From the NCBI RefSeq assembly GCF_900106015.1, contig NZ_LT629797.1, positions 1-64,000 on the forward strand: DNA of 64,000 nt, given 5' to 3'. Below, piece after piece: positions 60,199 to 64,000 of this stretch. The stretch is from Pseudomonas sihuiensis. GTDB taxonomy: Bacteria; Pseudomonadota; Gammaproteobacteria; Pseudomonadales; Pseudomonadaceae. How positions within the stretch are numbered: the stretch's first letter is position 1; every line of letters begins with the position of its first letter. The position numbers and the translations under genes were made by a program. Under the pieces are notes generated by a model. The model was not told the DNA's origin. It saw nothing but the letters and a program-made list of their open reading frames with translations, and ran no database searches.

Positions 60199-61488
60199 TC
60201 AAGGGAGTTCAGGGCTGGAATAGAAGGCGGTCAGCACTTTCACCAGGTGCTCCAGGTCGTGGCTGCCGGCCAGTTCGCGAATCGAGTGCATGGCGAAGGT
60301 GGGCAGGCCGATGTCGACCGTGCGCACGCCCAGCTGGCTGGCGGTGATCGGGCCGATGGTGGAGCCGCAGGCCATGTCGCTGCGCACCACGAAGCTTTGC
60401 ACCGGTACTTCGTTTTCCAGGCACAGGTGGCGGAAGAAACCGGCGGTCTCGCTGTTGGTGGCGTAGCGCTGGTTGCTGTTGATCTTGATCACCGGGCCGG
60501 CGTTGAGCTTGGGGCCGTGGTTGCCATCGTGCTTGTCGGCATAGTTCGGGTGTACGCCGTGGGCATTGTCGGCCGACACCAGCAGCGAGCGCTGGATGGT
60601 GCGGACGAAGGCGTCGCCGTCTGGCAGCACGCGGCGCAGCACCTGCTCGAGGAAGGGACCGTCGGCGCCGCAGGCCGAGCAGGAGCCGACTTCTTCATGG
60701 TCGGTGCAGACCAGCACACAGGTTTCCTCGTCGTCCGCGTCGATCAGCGCCTGCAGGCCGGCGTAGCAGGACAGCAGATTGTCCAGGCGGGCGCTGGCGA
60801 TGAAGTCCTGGTTGAGGCCGACGATGGCAGCGCTCTGGGTATCATAGAAGCTCAGCTCGTAATCCAGCACCGCGTCCGGGTTGAAGTCGTGCTCCATGGC
60901 CAGTTGCTCGGCGAGCAGGGCGCGGAAATCGGCGGTTTCGCTGCTGGCGAGCTGGGCCAGGATCGGCGGCAGCTCGTTCTGCGGGTTGATCGCCCAGCCC
61001 TGGTTGGCCTCACGATTGAGGTGAATGGCCAGGCTTGGGATCACGGCGATGGGCTGGTAGAAATCGATCAACTGGCTCTCGACCTTGCCGTCGCGGCGGT
61101 AGGTCACGCGGCCGGCCAGCGACAGGTCGCGGTCGAACCAGGGGGCGAGCAGGGCGCCGCCGTAGACTTCCACGCCGAGCTGGAAGAAGCCCTGGCGCTG
61201 CAGCTCCGGGTTTGGCTTGACGCGCAGGCATGGGCTGTCGGTATGCGCGCCCACCAGGCGAATGCCGCCATCTACGGCCGGACGCTTACCCAGCTTGAAG
61301 GCGATGATCGAGGAGTCGTTGCGGGTCACGTAATAGCGGCCGCCAGCTTCGGTGTGCCAGGTCGCGCGCTCGTCCAGGTGACGATAACCGGCGGCTTCCA
61401 GGCGCATGGCCAGGCTGGTGGTGGCATGGAAAGGGGTCGGCGAGGCGTTGAGAAAATCGAGCAGGCCTTGAATCAGTTCTTCGCGCAT
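60199..61488 (-). CDS. apeB: M18 aspartyl aminopeptidase
   Basis: 429 residues. Peptidase M18 pattern: [42 protein letters not shown] and [10 protein letters not shown], which carry the dinuclear Zn ligands. It removes N-terminal acidic residues in the cytoplasm. Length matches bacterial ApeB (about 430). Confidence 0.94.
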   Translation of the reverse strand: MREELIQGLLDFLNASPTPFHATTSLAMRLEAAGYRHLDERATWHTEAGGRYYVTRNDSSIIAFKLGKRPAVDGGIRLVGAHTDSPCLRVKPNPELQRQGFFQLGVEVYGGALLAPWFDRDLSLAGRVTYRRDGKVESQLIDFYQPIAVIPSLAIHLNREANQGWAINPQNELPPILAQLASSETADFRALLAEQLAMEHDFNPDAVLDYELSFYDTQSAAIVGLNQDFIASARLDNLLSCYAGLQALIDADDEETCVLVCTDHEEVGSCSACGADGPFLEQVLRRVLPDGDAFVRTIQRSLLVSADNAHGVHPNYADKHDGNHGPKLNAGPVIKINSNQRYATNSETAGFFRHLCLENEVPVQSFVVRSDMACGSTIGPITASQLGVRTVDIGLPTFAMHSIRELAGSHDLEHLVKVLTAFYSSPELP

Positions 61489-61620
61489 GTATCACTCCGG
61501 ACAGCGATGGCGCAGTGTAACCGTTTTGCCTGTTCTTGGCAGAGCGGCGCATGCATGGCCCGGATAGAGAACGGCAATATTGCGTGAGGGACGGCAGTAT
61601 CAGATGACGAGTGCCCGGAA

Positions 61621-61663
61621 CAAAAAAACGGATACCGACAGAGCCCCGATCTGCCGGTATCCG
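61621..61663 (-). terminator. Intrinsic terminator of the FadL gene
   Basis: On the minus strand a hairpin with arms CGGATACCG and CGGTATCCG runs into seven T residues. Confidence 0.88.
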
Positions 61664-61674
61664 TACGCTGCAAA

Positions 61675-63159
61675 TCAGAATTTGTAGGTGGCCGATAGGC
61701 TGAACACGTCACCCTTGGCTTTCACTTCACCATCCATGCTGGCGCCGCCCAGGCGATCCTGGTTGACGGTGCGCAGCCGCGCCTTGTCGACGAACTGGTG
61801 GGAGTAGGCCGCGTCGATGCTCAGGTTCGGCTCGGTGGCGAAGCGGTAGCTGCCACCGAAAGAGACGAAGGTGCGATCGCCATCGGGAATCCGCGCGTCA
61901 CGGGTGGAGTTGCGGGTTGGCGTCTGATCCAGGGCCACGCCGGCACGCAGGGTGAGCTGCTCGGTGACGCGATAATCGCCGCCGATCGAGTACATCCAGG
62001 TGTCCTTGTAGTCGTAGGGAATGACTACCAGGGTGTTGCCGTTGGATTCGAGCTTGAGTTCCTTGAACGATGACCATTGCGTCCAAGTAACGCTGGCACC
62101 CAACGAGAAGCGGTCGTTGAACTCATGGACCCAGTCCAGCGTGGCGCTGGCAGGTACATCCAGACGGGACTTGGCATCGGCGCCGTCCGGGTTCAGGTTC
62201 AGGCCGGGGAAGGCCAGTTCGATGGCGGTCGCATCGCCGAAGACCGGAGGAAACAGCGGGTTGGTCATCAGATCATAGGAATATTGATCCGCATGGATGT
62301 TGTAGTCCCCTTCGAGCTTGTTGCGAATGCGGGCGTGATAGTTGAGGCCCAGCGTGTCGCGCTCGGTAGGTTTCCATGCGACACCGGCAAACCAGCCGAA
62401 GGAGGTGTTGTCCACCTTCACCCGGATCAGCGCATCGCTGATACCTGGTGGCAGGCCCAGCGGTAGCTGGGACGATGGCGTGCCGGCAGCAGCCAGCAGA
62501 TCGAGGTTCTGGCTGATGAAGCCCTTGGTGTGCTGGACGATGACGCCACCGCCGACGGCAAAGGCATCGTTGACCTTGAAGGACAGGGAGCCGGTGAGGC
62601 CGACAGTCTCGATCTTGGTATCCACCGCGAAGTCCTGACCTTTCCAGTCACCATCCCAGGTGGTTTGCGCGCCCATGGGCACCACCTGGCTCAGGCCGAA
62701 GCTCAATCGGTCGTTGATCGGCATGACCAGAAAGCTGGTGGGCAGTGCCTTGCCGAAACCACCCTGACCGCCATCGTTGGTGATGGGACCGTTATCGATG
62801 ATGTTGCCGGTCGGGTTACCGGCCGGGTCAAATTCCAGGTCGCGATCCGAGCGCGGGTCGCCCTGATGGTCGTAGACGTTGCCTTTGTACTTCAGGCTGA
62901 CCCGTGCATGGTGCACGGACACCTGAGCGACGTTATGGTCGATGAATGCCATGGCGGCAGGGTTGTTGAACGCAGCGCTGGGATCGTTCTTCCACATAGA
63001 ACCGCCAGCAAATGCACGGCCCCAGCCTGGTGTGCCGTAGGTCGGAACACCGAATGCGCCCGCCTGAACCTGAGAAGCGGCCAACATGGAACCTGCCATG
63101 GCGGCAATCCAGATAGTTCGGTGTGTTTTGGCAGAGAGAATATTATTTTTATTGCGCAT
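61675..63159 (-). CDS. FadL/OmpP1-family outer-membrane transporter
   Basis: 494 residues from the ATG at 63159; an in-frame start 22 codons upstream lacks support. Signal peptide 1-33 ending VQAGAFG. FadL signs at the N-terminus (GTPGWGRAFAGGSMWKNDPS, then AAFNNPAAMA) and a C-terminal strand ending TYKF. It would let long-chain fatty acids or hydrophobic compounds pass the outer membrane. It lies next to a PraB-like gene linked to alkane use, which suggests a hydrophobic-substrate role. Confidence 0.9.
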   Translation of the reverse strand: MRNKNNILSAKTHRTIWIAAMAGSMLAASQVQAGAFGVPTYGTPGWGRAFAGGSMWKNDPSAAFNNPAAMAFIDHNVAQVSVHHARVSLKYKGNVYDHQGDPRSDRDLEFDPAGNPTGNIIDNGPITNDGGQGGFGKALPTSFLVMPINDRLSFGLSQVVPMGAQTTWDGDWKGQDFAVDTKIETVGLTGSLSFKVNDAFAVGGGVIVQHTKGFISQNLDLLAAAGTPSSQLPLGLPPGISDALIRVKVDNTSFGWFAGVAWKPTERDTLGLNYHARIRNKLEGDYNIHADQYSYDLMTNPLFPPVFGDATAIELAFPGLNLNPDGADAKSRLDVPASATLDWVHEFNDRFSLGASVTWTQWSSFKELKLESNGNTLVVIPYDYKDTWMYSIGGDYRVTEQLTLRAGVALDQTPTRNSTRDARIPDGDRTFVSFGGSYRFATEPNLSIDAAYSHQFVDKARLRTVNQDRLGGASMDGEVKAKGDVFSLSATYKF

Positions 63160-63195
63160 GGCTGATCTCTTTTGTCTGAGAACTTCATTACTTCC

Positions 63196-63242
63196 AATAA
63201 CCCGCGTCGTTATTGAACGATTCAATTCGGACGCGGGTTATT
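63196..63242. other. Perfect stem-loop between the PraB-like and FadL genes
   Basis: AATAACCCGCGTC (63196-63208) pairs with GACGCGGGTTATT (63230-63242). It would form in the leftward message between the two genes and may cause partial termination or mRNA protection. Confidence 0.75.
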
Positions 63243-63257
63243 ACTACGTGCAACTAT

Positions 63258-63779
63258 TCAGTTGACCGAAATGGCCGGCGCCTGAACGTTCAGAGAACGA
63301 ATGTTGCAGTTGCCTGCCAGTGCCTGTGCGGAGGTGACGCGCAGGGTGCTATTGGAGTTGGTCCATTGCACGTTGATGGTGGTCGGGCCTGCGCAGTTGG
63401 AGGCCGGGATCAGGGGCGGGGCACCGGCGATGGTGAAGCCGACGCCGGATACGGTACCGAGCCAGGTTTCGCCACCGTCGGTGGTGGTGCTTGGAGTCAG
63501 TGTCCATGGCAGGCCGGTGATGGTCGGCAGGGCACACAGGCCGCTACCACTGACGGTCACGGTGTTGATGTTGGCGCTAGCCCCGCCGGCGTTGATGGTG
63601 CCGTTGAAGACGACGCTGCAGTTCACCGTTGCGCCAAAGGACGAGGGCCCCGAAACGCCGATGGTGCCAGTTGCGGTGAACGGAGAGCTACCCGTGATGG
63701 TGGCCGCCGAGGCCATACCGGAAATACCCAGGCCGATTGCCAGGGCACCGATGACACTAACCAGTTTGTTGTTTTTCAT
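63258..63779 (-). CDS. PraB-like secreted protein
   Basis: 173 residues. Signal peptide 1-25 (ISGMASA), then a Thr/Ser/Gly-rich strand-forming body with four Cys (VNCSVVFNG, GLCALPTITGLPW, PASNCAGPTTINVQW, GNCNIRSL). This is the pattern of proteins annotated as PraB, protein activator of alkane oxidation. Secreted and probably amphipathic. The promoter region 63780-64000 upstream holds no other feature I can support. Confidence 0.75.
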   Translation of the reverse strand: MKNNKLVSVIGALAIGLGISGMASAATITGSSPFTATGTIGVSGPSSFGATVNCSVVFNGTINAGGASANINTVTVSGSGLCALPTITGLPWTLTPSTTTDGGETWLGTVSGVGFTIAGAPPLIPASNCAGPTTINVQWTNSNSTLRVTSAQALAGNCNIRSLNVQAPAISVN

Positions 63780-64000
63780 TGTTTCCTCACTAACAGATTG
63801 TTGTTGTATGTATGGCTGTTACGAGATGCACAACAAAACACAGACCTATCTCTTCCAGCCCGAACTTTCCGAACAGTCCCGAGTGTTTTTTCAGGCAGGC
63901 GCTCGGGATACAGCTAACTTCATGCAGGTGTCGTCATATGCATGCAGTTGACTGTTTTGCAGGCGAAGCAAAAGTTCGCCGAATCGCGGTGAAACGTCCT

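Overview
The window looks like a high-GC Pseudomonas chromosome, probably of the mendocina/alcaliphila/oleovorans type. The icp, asrA and pruR neighbours resemble the PA0778-PA0780 block of P. aeruginosa as I remember it. A Mu-like transposable prophage fills roughly the left half and runs off the left edge.

Positions 1-34133 are the prophage. Its immunity and early genes are inverted relative to Mu, an arrangement described for Pseudomonas phage B3. Early genes (a Mor-like HTH protein, small regulators, transposase A with a DDE triad, AAA+ protein B) read leftward from a consensus promoter at about 7.88 kb. A perfect operator-like palindrome fills the spacer of that promoter. The repressor reads rightward from the same region. 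It is followed by lysis genes (holin, lytic transglycosylase, Rz/Rz1), Mu-type head genes (terminase, portal, F, G, I/Z, T) and a B3-like non-contractile tail. A cargo module sits between G and I: a promoter, a 15-bp direct repeat, a terminator, a C4-like antisense RNA and a BRO-N antirepressor. A motif present three times (9355, 18841, 24186), each time after a T-run, may mark late promoters. The right end at 34133 strongly resembles the Mu right end.

The prophage truncates a LysR-type regulator, so the host gene stops after 217 codons. Beyond it lies a hexarate region. On the minus strand are a TctCBA tripartite tricarboxylate transporter and a glucarate-dehydratase-related enolase. Divergent on the plus strand are kdgD, gudD, an MFS transporter, garD, an FAD-linked hydroxyacid dehydrogenase and an NAD hydroxyacid dehydrogenase. 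Together they would import glucarate/galactarate and convert it to 2,5-dioxopentanoate; the final aldehyde dehydrogenase is not in the window. Two copies of a short inverted-repeat element with 4-bp target duplications flank this region.

Positions 48.2-64 kb hold an ABC exporter pair, the protease inhibitor icp, a second Lon protease (asrA) behind a sigma-32-like promoter, a NIT-like membrane protein, and an AraC regulator. Next come a four-gene operon (cupredoxin-like protein, degenerate-GGDEF/intact-EAL protein, DUF3034-like protein, truncated-globin lipoprotein), then gmhA, apeB, a FadL-family porin and a PraB-like secreted protein. Several REP-type palindromes lie between these genes. No tRNA, rRNA or CRISPR array was seen.
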